NCBI RefSeq assembly: GCF_900112845.1
Contig: NZ_FONG01000015.1
Location: forward strand, 1-64,000
DNA from: Actinacidiphila alni
GTDB lineage: Bacteria > Actinomycetota > Actinomycetes > Streptomycetales > Streptomycetaceae
Direction: 5' to 3'
Length of the DNA: 64,000 nucleotides
This document shows, piece after piece, positions 53,443-62,300 of this stretch; position 1 is the first letter of the stretch; every line of letters starts with the position of its first letter. The notes beneath the pieces were generated by a model. It was not told the origin of the DNA and made no database searches. It worked only from the letters and a program-made list of their open reading frames with translations. Made by a program: the position numbers and the translations under genes.

Positions 53443-54432
53443 TCACCTCTTGGCGGATTCCCCGGCGGCGGCCTCGGCACGCAGATCGCGGCGCAGTTCC
53501 TTGGGCAGCGAGAACTGGATGGACTCCTCGGCGGAGGTGACCACCTGGACGTCGGCGAAGCCGCGCGCGGCCAGCCAGTCCAGGACGCCGTCGACGAGGA
53601 TCTCGGGGACGGAGGCGCCGGAGGTGACGCCGACGGTGGTGACGCCGTCCAGCCAGCCCTCCTCGCACTCCTCGGCGAAGTCGACCAGGTAGGAGGCGCC
53701 GGCGCCGGCCTGGAGGGCGACCTCGACCAGCCGGATGGAGTTGGAGGAGTTGCGGGAGCCGACGACGATGACGAGGTCGGCGTCCGCGGCGATCTGCTTG
53801 ATGGCGACCTGGCGGTTCTGCGTGGCGTAGCAGATGTCGTCGCTGGGCGGCGAGAGCAGGTTGGGGAAGCGGTCCTTGAGCGCGTCGACCGTCTCCATCG
53901 TCTCGTCCACCGACAGCGTGGTCTGGGAGAGCCAGACGACCTTGGACTCGTCGCGGACCTTGACGTTGGCGGCGTCGGCGGGGCCGTCGACCAAGTGCAT
54001 GTGGTCGGGCGCCTCGCCCATCGTGCCGATGACCTCTTCGTGGCCGTCGTGGCCGATCAGCAGGATGTCGTAGTCGTCCTTGGCGTACCGGACGGCTTCC
54101 TTGTGGACCTTGGTGACCAGCGGGCAGGTGGCGTCGATCGAGGCGAGGCGGCGCTCTGCGGCCTCCTCGTGGACGACCGGGGCCACGCCGTGCGCGGAGA
54201 AGATGACGATGGCGTTCTCGGGCACCTCGTCCGTCTCGTCGACGAAGATCGCGCCCTTCTTCTCCAGCGTCTGGACGACGTATTTGTTGTGCACGATCTG
54301 CTTGCGCACATAGACCGGGGCGCCGTACTGCTCCAGCGCCTTCTCGACGGTGATCACGGCCCGGTCCACGCCCGCGCAGTACCCGCGGGGGGCGGCGAGG
54401 AGGACGCGGCGGGCGGTCGTAGCAGCAGTCAT
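53443..54432 (-). CDS. ispH: IspH (LytB), HMBPP reductase
   Basis: A 329-residue iron-sulfur enzyme that makes IPP/DMAPP in the last step of the MEP pathway. The three cluster cysteines are in PRGYCAGVDRAV, DATCPLVTKVH and DDICYATQNRQ. HNKYVVQTLEKKGAIFVDE and the SRNSSNSIRLVEVA segment are conserved. Divergent from xseA. Start ATG of MTAATTARRVLL. Confidence 0.97.
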   Translation of the reverse strand: MTAATTARRVLLAAPRGYCAGVDRAVITVEKALEQYGAPVYVRKQIVHNKYVVQTLEKKGAIFVDETDEVPENAIVIFSAHGVAPVVHEEAAERRLASIDATCPLVTKVHKEAVRYAKDDYDILLIGHDGHEEVIGTMGEAPDHMHLVDGPADAANVKVRDESKVVWLSQTTLSVDETMETVDALKDRFPNLLSPPSDDICYATQNRQVAIKQIAADADLVIVVGSRNSSNSIRLVEVALQAGAGASYLVDFAEECEEGWLDGVTTVGVTSGASVPEILVDGVLDWLAARGFADVQVVTSAEESIQFSLPKELRRDLRAEAAAGESAKR

Positions 54433-54529
54433 GGGTCCATCGTACGGGGACGCCGGTCGCGGCCGCGGGGGCGTGCGGGGGCACGGCGGTTGTGCCGGTC
54501 CGTCGGTGGTGACGGTTACGCTGCCGGGC

Positions 54530-55744
54530 ATGGCTCTGAACACCTCGGCGGACACGCCGATCCCGGTCGGTGAGGTGTCCCGGCTGATCGGCGGCTGGAT
54601 CGACCGGCTGGGCGCGGTGTGGGTGGAGGGGCAGATCACCCAGCTGTCGCGACGGCCGGGCGCGGGCGTGGTGTTCATGACGCTGCGCGACCCCTCGCAC
54701 GACGTGTCGATCACCGTGACGTGCTTCCGCGGTGTCTTCGAGCAGGTCGCGGACGTGGTCGGCGAGGGCGCGCGGGTGGTGCTGCACGCCAAGCCGGAGT
54801 GGTACGGGCCGCGCGGCCAGCTCTCGCTGCGCGCGGTGGAGATCCGCCCGGTCGGCGTCGGCGAACTGCTCGCGCGGCTGGAGCGGTTGAAGAAGACGCT
54901 GGCCGCCGAGGGCCTGTTCGCGCTGGACCGCAAGCGGCCCATACCGTTCCTTCCGCAGCTGATCGGCCTGGTGACCGGCCGCGCGTCGGCGGCCGAGCGG
55001 GACGTACGGGAGAACGCGCGGCTGCGCTGGCCCGCCGTCCGCTTCGAGGTGCGCAATGTGCCGGTGCAGGGCGCGAGCGCGGTGCCGCGGGTGATCGAGG
55101 CGGTACGGGAGCTGGACGCGCATCCGGACGTGGACGTGATCGTGGTGGCGCGCGGCGGCGGCAGCGTCGAGGATCTGCTGCCGTTCTCCGACGAGGAGCT
55201 GGTGCGGGCGGTGGCGGACTGCCGGACCCCGGTGGTCTCGGCGATCGGGCACGAGCCGGACTCCCCGCTGCTGGACCTGGTGGCCGACCTGCGGGCGTCC
55301 ACGCCCACCGACGCGGCCAAGCGGATCGTGCCGGACGTCCGGGAGGAGCTGGCCCGGGTGCGGCTGGTGCAGGACCGGGCGCTGCGGGTGATTCGCGGTC
55401 TGATCGACCGGGAGGAGCGCGGGCTGGAGGCGGCGCTGAGCCGGCCGTCGATGGCGGCGCCGTACGGGATGATCGACGGCCGTGCGGCGGAGGTGGCCGG
55501 CCGGGTGGACCGGGGCCGGCGCACCCTGCGCCATCTGCTGGACCGCGCAGACGCCGACCTGTCGCACACCCTGGCGCGGGTGGTGGCCCTGTCCCCGGCC
55601 GCGACGCTGCGGCGCGGATACGCGGTGCTGCAACGGGAGGACGGCTCGGTGGTCCGCGACCCGGCGGAGGTGACGGCGGACGAGGCGCTGCGCGCGCGGG
55701 TCGCCGAGGGCGACTTCGCGGTCCGGGTCACCGGGCAGGGGTGA
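54530..55744 (+). CDS. xseA: Exonuclease VII large subunit
   Basis: A 404-residue subunit. An OB-fold N-terminus (PVGEVSRLIGGWIDRLGAVW, VEGQITQLSRRPGAGVVFMT) is followed by the nuclease domain (LIGLVTGRASAAERDV, VDVIVVARGGGSVEDLLPFS, VSAIGHEPDSPLLDLVADLR). The C-terminal part is coiled-coil. It acts with XseB on single-stranded DNA. It is a few tens of residues shorter than in enterobacteria, normal in actinobacteria. Confidence 0.97.
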   Translation: MALNTSADTPIPVGEVSRLIGGWIDRLGAVWVEGQITQLSRRPGAGVVFMTLRDPSHDVSITVTCFRGVFEQVADVVGEGARVVLHAKPEWYGPRGQLSLRAVEIRPVGVGELLARLERLKKTLAAEGLFALDRKRPIPFLPQLIGLVTGRASAAERDVRENARLRWPAVRFEVRNVPVQGASAVPRVIEAVRELDAHPDVDVIVVARGGGSVEDLLPFSDEELVRAVADCRTPVVSAIGHEPDSPLLDLVADLRASTPTDAAKRIVPDVREELARVRLVQDRALRVIRGLIDREERGLEAALSRPSMAAPYGMIDGRAAEVAGRVDRGRRTLRHLLDRADADLSHTLARVVALSPAATLRRGYAVLQREDGSVVRDPAEVTADEALRARVAEGDFAVRVTGQG

Positions 55745-55820
55745 CGTCCCGCACAAGGTGAGGGTGACGTCGGGGTCCGCGTCACCGGAGCTGTCCCACC
55801 CTCGCCCTAGGCTTGCCCCC

Positions 55821-56093
55821 ATGGCAGACCAGGAGAGCACCGGCACCACCCTCGGGTACGAGCAGGCCCGCGATGAACTCATCGACGTCGTGCGCCGGCT
55901 GGAGGCGGGCGGCGCGACGCTGGAGGAGTCGCTCGCGCTGTGGGAGCGCGGCGAGGAGCTGGCGAAGGTCTGCCGCCGCTGGCTGGAGGGCGCGCGGGCC
56001 CGGCTGGACGCGGCGCTGGCTGCGGAGGACGGCGCCACCGACGACGACGGGACCGCCGCGAGCGAGGAGGAGGGCGAGGACGCGGCCGGATAG
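55821..56093 (+). CDS. xseB: Exonuclease VII small subunit
   Basis: A 90-residue helical protein: GYEQARDELIDVVRRLEAGG, ATLEESLALWERGEELAKV and CRRWLEGARARLDAAL, with an acidic tail. XseB packs on the XseA coiled coil. It begins 76 bases after the xseA stop, and the likely start is the ATG preceding ADQESTG. Confidence 0.95.
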   Translation: MADQESTGTTLGYEQARDELIDVVRRLEAGGATLEESLALWERGEELAKVCRRWLEGARARLDAALAAEDGATDDDGTAASEEEGEDAAG

Positions 56094-56123
56094 GGCCGCT
56101 CCGCAGGTCAGAAGCGTACGAGC

Positions 56124-56154
56124 GTGACCGGAGTCACACATTCCACCGGGAATG
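56124..56154. promoter_or_regulatory. Two adjacent palindromes before the nitroreductase
   Basis: GTGAC-CGGA-GTCAC (56124-56137) and CATTCC-ACCG-GGAATG (56139-56154), followed by TTGAACATTC. They are probably part of a repressor-controlled promoter of the nitroreductase gene. The first could also be a weak terminator for xseB. Confidence 0.45.
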
Positions 56155-56246
56155 GTTGAACATTCACTCAGGTTGAGTCGTGGTGTTCGACGCGCCGACC
56201 CCCCGGCGCGCTCCCCTCGTACGCCCGATCGACCTGAGGACACCGC

Positions 56247-56840
56247 ATGACTCTGCTGCTCGACACCGCCACCCAGGACCTGCTCTTCCGCGAGGCCCGC
56301 ACCGCGAACACGTTCACCGAGGAGCCGGTGACCGACGAGCAGGTCCAGGAGATCTACGACCTGGTGAAGTACGCGCCGACCGCGTTCAACCAGCAGCCGC
56401 TGCGTGTCGTCCTGGTCCGCTCCGCCGAGGGCCGCGAGCGCCTGGTCCGGCACATGGCCGACGGCAACAAGCCGAAGACCTCGACCGCGCCGCTGGTCGC
56501 GATACTCGCCGCGGACAACGAGTTCCACGAGGAGCTGCCCACCGTGCTCCCGTCCTTCCCGCAGGCCAAGGACGTCATCTTCGGCGAGCGCCCGGTCCGC
56601 GAGCAGTCCGCCGCGCTGAACGCCGCCCTCCAGGTCGGCTACTTCATCATCGGTGTGCGCGCCGCCGGCCTGGCCGCGGGGCCGATGACCGGCTTCGACG
56701 CCGAGGGCCTGAACAAGGAGTTCTTCGCCGACGGCGAGCACTCGGTGCTGGCCGTGGTGAACATCGGCAAGCCCGGCGAGAACGCCTGGTACCCGCGCAA
56801 CCCGCGCCTGGAGTACGACCAGGTCGTCACGACCGTCTGA
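56247..56840 (+). CDS. Nitroreductase-family oxidoreductase (RutE-like)
   Basis: A 197-residue FMN-dependent protein. TANTFTEEPVTDEQ, YDLVKYAPTAFNQQPLRVVL and IIGVRAAGLAAGPMTGFDAE match the malonic-semialdehyde reductase/RutE group. The GENAWYPRNPRLEYDQVV end is also conserved. The substrate is uncertain; pyrimidine degradation is only one possibility since no rut genes are near. Confidence 0.88.
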   Translation: MTLLLDTATQDLLFREARTANTFTEEPVTDEQVQEIYDLVKYAPTAFNQQPLRVVLVRSAEGRERLVRHMADGNKPKTSTAPLVAILAADNEFHEELPTVLPSFPQAKDVIFGERPVREQSAALNAALQVGYFIIGVRAAGLAAGPMTGFDAEGLNKEFFADGEHSVLAVVNIGKPGENAWYPRNPRLEYDQVVTTV

Positions 56841-56867
56841 CCCGGGTCCTCCCCGGCAGGGACAGCC

Positions 56868-57425
56868 TCAGTGGCCGCCGCGCTCCTTCAGCGCGGCGGC
56901 CATCGCCGTCAGCTCACCGTCCTGCCCGGTGCCCAGCACCACCGTCGTCACGCCCTGCTCCTTGCGGATCAGGGCGTTGTACTTCTTGCCGGTGTAGCGG
57001 TCCCAGACCAGGCCGCCGGCGGTGACCGTACGCGTCCCGTCGCGGTGCGCGCCGAAGGTGACGTCCTTGATGTACGGGTCGGCCGCGGCATTGCTCTGCT
57101 CGACGGCCACGTACTGGTCCTGGGGGTCGACGAAGCCGATGTGCCAGGTCACGTTCTTCGGGTCGGCCGCGTTGTACGTGACCGAGGTGGCGCGCCAGGT
57201 CGCGGGCAGCCCTTCGGGACCCGCCACCTTGTACGGCGCGTCGCGCCGGGCCTGGCCCAGCTCGACGTTGAAGGTGACCGGCTTGGTCGGGTCGGCCTTG
57301 GAGTCGTGCGGGATGAAGACGTAGATGACGGCGACGACGGCGCCGATCGCCACCATCGACAGCACCAGGTCCCGCAAGGTCTTGTTGCCACGTTTGTCTG
57401 CTGCCACGCAGCCATCGTCCCCCAT
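56868..57425 (-). CDS. DUF4245 membrane-anchored protein
   Basis: A 185-residue protein with an N-terminal transmembrane helix (LVLSMVAIGAVVAVIYVFIP), followed by an extracytoplasmic domain with ARRDAPYKVAGPEGLPATWR and GGLVWDRYTGKKYNALIR of DUF4245. It sits just before glpX, divergently transcribed, as in other Streptomyces. Function unknown. The ATG at 57425 is used; an internal GTG at 57407 is possible. Confidence 0.85.
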   Translation of the reverse strand: MGDDGCVAADKRGNKTLRDLVLSMVAIGAVVAVIYVFIPHDSKADPTKPVTFNVELGQARRDAPYKVAGPEGLPATWRATSVTYNAADPKNVTWHIGFVDPQDQYVAVEQSNAAADPYIKDVTFGAHRDGTRTVTAGGLVWDRYTGKKYNALIRKEQGVTTVVLGTGQDGELTAMAAALKERGGH

Positions 57426-57575
57426 GGGCGGAACCGTCCCGTACGCCGGGGGCCACGTCCGGGCCGCTGCCGGGCCGGTGCGCTCATGTGACGTGCACCC
57501 TGCTCATATTCGCGTTGACCCGATAGGGTCGAAGGACCCTCATATTCCGGCCGTCCTCGTACAGAAAGGTGCGCT

Positions 57576-58610
57576 GTGATGACCGAACAGCATTTGCCGC
57601 CCCAGCTCGAAGTGAGCCCCGAGGCGCCCGACCGCAACCTGGCCCTGGAACTGGTCCGGGTCACCGAGGCCGCCGCGATGGCGGCCGGCCGCTGGGTCGG
57701 CCGGGGCGACAAGAACGGCGCCGACGGCGCCGCGGTGAACGCGATGCGCACCCTCGTCCACACCGTCTCGATGAACGGCGTCGTCGTCATCGGCGAGGGC
57801 GAGAAGGACGAGGCGCCGATGCTCTACAACGGCGAGCGGATCGGCGACGGCACAGGACCGGAGTGCGACGTCGCCGTGGACCCGGTGGACGGCACGACGC
57901 TGACCGCCAAGGGCATGCCGAACGCGGTGGCGGTGCTCGCCGTCGCCGACCGCGGCACGATGTTCGACCCGTCGGCCGTCTTCTACATGGACAAGCTCGT
58001 GGTCGGCCCGGAGGCCGCCGAGTACGTCGACATCACCGCGCCGCCGGCGGTGAACGTGCGCCGGGTCGCCAAGGCCAAGGGCAGCGCGCCCGAGGACGTC
58101 ACCGTCGTGGTGCTGGACCGGCCGCGGCACGACGGCATCGTCAAGGAGATCCGCGAGACCGGCGCCCGGATCAAGTTCATCGCCGACGGCGACGTGGCGG
58201 GCGCCATCATGGCGGTCCGCGAGGGCACCGGCGTCGACATGCTGATGGGCATCGGCGGTACGCCGGAGGGCATCATCGCGGCCTGCGCGATCACCTGTCT
58301 CGGCGGCACGATCCAGGGCCGGCTGTGGCCCAAGGACGACGCGGAGCGCGGCAGGGCGCTGGACGCCGGGCACGACCTGGACCGGATCCTGCACACCAAG
58401 GACCTGGTCAGCGGCGAGAACGTGTTCTTCGTCGCCACTGGGATCACCGACGGCGAACTGCTGCGCGGGGTGCGCTACCGCGCGGAGACCGCGACCACCT
58501 CGTCGCTGGTGATGCGGTCCAAGTCCGGCACGATCCGGCAGATCGACTCCACGCACCGGCTGGCGAAGCTGCGGGCGTACAGCGCGATCGACTTCGACCG
58601 GGCACGCTGA
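57576..58610 (+). CDS. glpX: Class II fructose-1,6-bisphosphatase GlpX
   Basis: A 344-residue gluconeogenic phosphatase. VVVIGEGEKDEAPMLYNGE and CDVAVDPVDGTTLTAKGMPN are the metal and substrate motifs; FIADGDVAGAIMAV and LMGIGGTPEGIIAACAI are conserved. It makes fructose-6-phosphate. The GTG start at 57576 or ATG at 57579 follows GAAAGG. A TTGACC (57517) and CATATT run upstream may be the promoter. Confidence 0.96.
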   Translation: MMTEQHLPPQLEVSPEAPDRNLALELVRVTEAAAMAAGRWVGRGDKNGADGAAVNAMRTLVHTVSMNGVVVIGEGEKDEAPMLYNGERIGDGTGPECDVAVDPVDGTTLTAKGMPNAVAVLAVADRGTMFDPSAVFYMDKLVVGPEAAEYVDITAPPAVNVRRVAKAKGSAPEDVTVVVLDRPRHDGIVKEIRETGARIKFIADGDVAGAIMAVREGTGVDMLMGIGGTPEGIIAACAITCLGGTIQGRLWPKDDAERGRALDAGHDLDRILHTKDLVSGENVFFVATGITDGELLRGVRYRAETATTSSLVMRSKSGTIRQIDSTHRLAKLRAYSAIDFDRAR

Positions 58611-58737
58611 CCGGACACGTCAACCGGCTGTGGGCGCACGGCCGTACGTCACGTCATGTCGCCGCCCGTCGCGGCGCACTCGGGCCCCGTATTCCCGGGT
58701 GCGGCGCGGCGGGCGGTGGGTCGTCGCCCCGTACCGC

Positions 58738-59097
58738 TCAGCCCGCGGCGGCGATCTGCGGGTCGGTGCGCTGGAGTTCGACCTCGCGACGGCGGCGGCG
58801 GGCCAGCACCACACGGCGCTCGGCGGCGGTCATGCCGCCCCACACGCCGTACGGCTCGGGCTGCAGCAGCGCGTGTTCACGGCATTCGAGCATCACCGGG
58901 CAGCGCGCGCAGACACGTTTGGCCGCCTCCTCCCGGGACAGGCGGGCCGCTGTGGGTTCCTTCGACGGGGCGAAGAAGAGCCCCGCCTCGTCACTGCGGC
59001 AGGCGGCCTCCGAGTGCCAGGGCCCGCCGAGATCCCGGGTCACCGGGTGACCGGGCGGGGAAGCGGTGTCCATGACGGGCTCGATCGGTTGAAGCAC
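58738..59097 (-). CDS. WhiB-like iron-sulfur regulator
   Basis: A 119-residue Wbl protein. Four cluster cysteines: C33 (SEAACRSD), C63, C66 (CARCPVML) and C72 (CREHALL). The GVWGG turn and a basic C-terminus (RRVVLARRRRREVE) are present. It regulates developmental or stress genes with sigma partners. The GTG start at 59097 is chosen because AGGAGT precedes it and no Shine-Dalgarno precedes the internal ATG. Its position next to glpX suggests the WblI subgroup, but this is not certain. Confidence 0.9.
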   Translation of the reverse strand: MLQPIEPVMDTASPPGHPVTRDLGGPWHSEAACRSDEAGLFFAPSKEPTAARLSREEAAKRVCARCPVMLECREHALLQPEPYGVWGGMTAAERRVVLARRRRREVELQRTDPQIAAAG

Positions 59098-59434
59098 GGG
59101 ATACTCCTGACGACGGCTCGGCGATTGCCACCCTGGCGCGTCGCCGACCGCTCCCCCGGCGGGCGCGATGCGACGGCGGTGGTGCGGCGGCGTGCTCGAA
59201 CCCCTACCCGCTGTACGCGACTTCATGCGTAGCGTGTTCGCCCTGCGTGAGGACGCCGCACCGCTCTGACCTGCGGATGGCGTGAACACGCAGGTAGCTT
59301 GGCGCACTTACGCACCTGCTTTCACAGCCGTTACGGCATGCGGTGCGGGTGCGGGGGTGCCGTACGGCGGTCGGCGAAGGTGCCGGCGGTCGGCCGCGAC
59401 CGGCCCGTCGGAAGCTCCCGCCGGGGACCCGTGA
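59098..59434. other. Untranslated region between WhiB and DUF1707 genes
   Basis: 337 bases without an ORF I can support. It includes the whiB promoter/leader, with relatively AT-rich spots such as ttcatgcgtagcg (59221-59233) and ttacgcacctgctttcacag (59308-59327). A long leader for the whiB-like mRNA is plausible. Confidence 0.4.
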
Positions 59435-60124
59435 TCAGTCCCCGAGCTGCTTCTTCGTCCAATCTTTGACTTTCTTGCCGCGCTTGGCCTTCGCCTCGAC
59501 GCCGCCCCAGAAGGCGAAGCCGTCGATGCGGACGACCGGAGCGTTGGCGTCCGGTGCCTCGAACGCCTTGACGTCGGAGCCGCCCATGATCCCGACGACA
59601 CCGCCGCCACGCAGCGTCACGTTCTCCGGCAGCTTGATGCTCACGCCGCCCATGATCGCGGTGCAGTGGATGACCAACTCCGGTGAGGTGAAGGTCGCTT
59701 CGGTGAGGTCGATCTCGACGCCGCCCATGATCGCGACCGCGGTGATCTTGTGCCCCACGCGCCAGCGGCCCTTGCGCTCGGCGCCGCCGAGGATGCCGAC
59801 CAGGTTCGGGTTCTCCCCGCTGGGGTCGGGCGCGTACGCGTAGCCGCGGCCGGCCGCGGGGGTGGGCGCCGGGACGCTGTCCCGGCCCACCGGCAGGTCC
59901 CGGACCAGTGGCTGCAGCTCGCCGAGGGTCTTGGCCGCGTACACCCGGTCGAGCCGCTCGGAGTGCTCGCCGGCGTCGAGCCGGCCCTCGGCCAGCGCCT
60001 CGCGCAGGATGTCGGCGATACGGTCCCGGTCCGCGTCCGACGCGCGCAGATCCGCGTCCGCGGACGCTGCGGTGACCGGCCGGGGCGGCTCCTGCGGGCG
60101 CTTTTCGAGCTGCGATTCATCCAC
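59435..60124 (-). CDS. DUF1707 protein with LiaF-like C-terminus
   Basis: A 229-residue protein. DUF1707 (LRASDADRDRIADILREALA, EGRLDAGEHSERLDRVYAAKT) is followed by a linker and repeated beta strands (ITAVAIMGGVEIDLTEA, VIHCTAIMGGVSIKLPENV, VVGIMGGSDVKAFEAPD), the repeated IMGG of DUF2154/LiaF-like cell-wall-stress domains. No transmembrane segment. The GTG start is used. Probably an envelope-stress regulatory protein. Confidence 0.85.
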   Translation of the reverse strand: MDESQLEKRPQEPPRPVTAASADADLRASDADRDRIADILREALAEGRLDAGEHSERLDRVYAAKTLGELQPLVRDLPVGRDSVPAPTPAAGRGYAYAPDPSGENPNLVGILGGAERKGRWRVGHKITAVAIMGGVEIDLTEATFTSPELVIHCTAIMGGVSIKLPENVTLRGGGVVGIMGGSDVKAFEAPDANAPVVRIDGFAFWGGVEAKAKRGKKVKDWTKKQLGD

Positions 60125-60295
60125 GTCTTCTACGGTACACAGACGCGATAGATCGCGACTACCCCGAAGTCCCCCCTAGGGGAAGCGCCTCCCCCGCGGG
60201 CGGCCGGGCCGTGAGCGGCAGCTCACATCGGGAGCGCCCGGGGGACGTTCTAGGATTGGCACGCCGCAGCGCCGCCGCCGAGTGAGGAATGCCCC

Positions 60296-61957
60296 ATGCC
60301 TGAGTTCGCCTACACGGATCTGCTCCCCCTCGGCGAGGACCCGACCGCGTACCGCCTGGTCACCGCCGACGGCGTCAGCACCTTCGAGGCGGACGGGCGC
60401 ACCTTCCTCAAGGTCGAGCCCGAGGCGCTGCGCCGGCTCGCGGCCGAGGCGATGCACGACATCTCGCACTACCTGCGCCCCACCCACCTCGCGCAGCTGC
60501 GCCGCATCCTCGACGACCCGCAGGCCAGCGCCAACGACAAGTTCGTCGCGCTCGACCTGCTGAAGAACGCGAACATCGCCGCCGCCGGGGTGCTCCCCAT
60601 GTGCCAGGACACCGGCACCGCGATCGTCATGGGCAAGCGCGGCCAGCGGGTGCTCACCGAGGGCGGCGACGAGGAAGCGCTCTCGCGCGGCATCTACGAC
60701 GCGTACACCAAGCTCAATCTGCGCTACTCGCAGATGGCGCCGCTGACGATGTGGGACGAGAAGAACACCGGCTCCAACCTGCCCGCGCAGATCGAGCTGT
60801 ACGCGACCGACGGCGGCGCGTACAAGTTCCTGTTCATGGCCAAGGGCGGTGGCAGCGCCAACAAGTCCTTCCTCTACCAGGAGACGAAGGCGGTACTGAA
60901 CGAGACCTCCATGATGAAGTTCCTGGAGGAGAAGATCCGTTCGCTGGGTACGGCGGCCTGCCCGCCGTACCACCTGGCGATCGTGGTCGGCGGCACCAGC
61001 GCGGAATTCGCCCTGAAGACGGCGAAGTACGCCTCCGCGCACTACCTGGACGAGCTGCCCGCCGAGGGCTCGCCCGCCGGGCACGGCTTCCGGGACAAGG
61101 AGCTGGAGCAGAAGGTCTTCGAGCTGACGCAGAAGATCGGCATCGGGGCGCAGTTCGGCGGCAAGTACTTCTGCCACGACGTGCGGGTGGTGCGGCTGCC
61201 GCGGCACGGCGCGTCCTGCCCGGTCGCGATCGCCGTCTCCTGCTCGGCCGACCGGCAGGCGCTCGCCAAGATCACCGCCGAGGGTGTCTTCCTGGAGCAG
61301 CTGGAGACCGACCCGGCGCGCTTCCTGCCGGAGACCACCGACGAGCACCTGGACGAGGACGTCGTCCGGATCGACCTCAACCGGCCGATGGACGAGATCC
61401 GCGCGGAGCTGACCAAATACCCGGTCAAGACGCGGCTCTCGCTGTCGGGACCGCTGGTCGTGGCGCGCGACATCGCGCACGCCAAGATCAAGGAGCGGCT
61501 CGACGCGGGCGAGGAGATGCCGCGGTACCTGCGCGACCACGCCGTCTACTACGCGGGACCCGCCAAGACCCCCGAGGGGTACGCCTCCGGCTCCTTCGGC
61601 CCCACCACGGCCGGCCGGATGGACGCCTACGTCGAGCAGTTCCAGGCCGCGGGCGGCTCCTTCGTGATGCTCGCCAAGGGCAACCGCTCCCAGCAGGTCA
61701 CCAACGCCTGTGCCAGCCACGGCGGTTTCTACCTCGGCTCGATCGGCGGCCCCGCCGCCCGCCTCGCCCAGGACTGCATCAAGCAGGTCGACGTCCTCGA
61801 ATACGCCGAACTCGGCATGGAAGCCGTCTGGAAGATCGAGGTCGAGGACTTCCCGGCCTTCGTCGTCGTGGACGACAAGGGCAACGACTTCTTCCAGGAC
61901 CCCGCCCCGGCCCCCACCTTCACCTCGATCCCGGTCCGCGCCCCCGGCCAGTCCTGA
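60296..61957 (+). CDS. Class I fumarate hydratase
   Basis: A 553-residue [4Fe-4S] fumarase converting fumarate and malate. Cluster cysteines occur in VLPMCQDTGTAI, YFCHDVRVVRLP and ASCPVAIAVSCSADRQALA. LLPLGEDPTAYRL and SGSFGPTTAGRMDAYVEQF are typical. In Streptomyces it may replace the class II enzyme. A perfect terminator follows. Confidence 0.96.
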   Translation: MPEFAYTDLLPLGEDPTAYRLVTADGVSTFEADGRTFLKVEPEALRRLAAEAMHDISHYLRPTHLAQLRRILDDPQASANDKFVALDLLKNANIAAAGVLPMCQDTGTAIVMGKRGQRVLTEGGDEEALSRGIYDAYTKLNLRYSQMAPLTMWDEKNTGSNLPAQIELYATDGGAYKFLFMAKGGGSANKSFLYQETKAVLNETSMMKFLEEKIRSLGTAACPPYHLAIVVGGTSAEFALKTAKYASAHYLDELPAEGSPAGHGFRDKELEQKVFELTQKIGIGAQFGGKYFCHDVRVVRLPRHGASCPVAIAVSCSADRQALAKITAEGVFLEQLETDPARFLPETTDEHLDEDVVRIDLNRPMDEIRAELTKYPVKTRLSLSGPLVVARDIAHAKIKERLDAGEEMPRYLRDHAVYYAGPAKTPEGYASGSFGPTTAGRMDAYVEQFQAAGGSFVMLAKGNRSQQVTNACASHGGFYLGSIGGPAARLAQDCIKQVDVLEYAELGMEAVWKIEVEDFPAFVVVDDKGNDFFQDPAPAPTFTSIPVRAPGQS

Positions 61958-61987
61958 CCCGGCGCCCTCCCCGAAGACAGCACACCG

Positions 61988-62022
61988 CGCCCCCGCGGGA
62001 CCGCATTGGTCCCGCGGGGGCG
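61988..62022. terminator. Terminator of the fumarase gene
   Basis: A perfect 15-bp stem, CGCCCCCGCGGGACC-GCATT-GGTCCCGCGGGGGCG, 30 bases after the stop. Confidence 0.85.
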
Positions 62023-62168
62023 TCGTGTTCGCGGCGGCCCGGGGCTGTCGGGGAGCCGCGCCGGAAGCGGGTCTTCACGAAATCCGCCAGATGTCGAGGT
62101 GTGCAGGCCAGGGCGGGTGGGGCGGGGCGGAATGCCCGGGTCGTGCGGTGGCGGCGGTTCATCAGGCG

Positions 62169-62223
62169 TTGACATGTCCTTTGCGTGAGCGGAACATTCC
62201 GTGACTGGGAGAGCGCTCTCCCA
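62169..62223 (+). promoter_or_regulatory. LacI-type operator and promoter of the DUF1996 gene
   Basis: -35 TTGACA (62169-62174) and a weak -10 at about 62192-62198 (GAACATT). The perfect 18-bp palindrome TGGGAGAGCGCTCTCCCA (62206-62223) lies at the likely start point. Its CGCTC core is of the LacI-family type; the same core occurs at 63464-63477. Confidence 0.75.
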
Positions 62224-62300
62224 CCTGATGGTCCGTCATGCCGCCCGCCGGGCGGGGACGGCCGTCAGCCCCCCATGCGCAACACAAGCAGGAGGTCTCC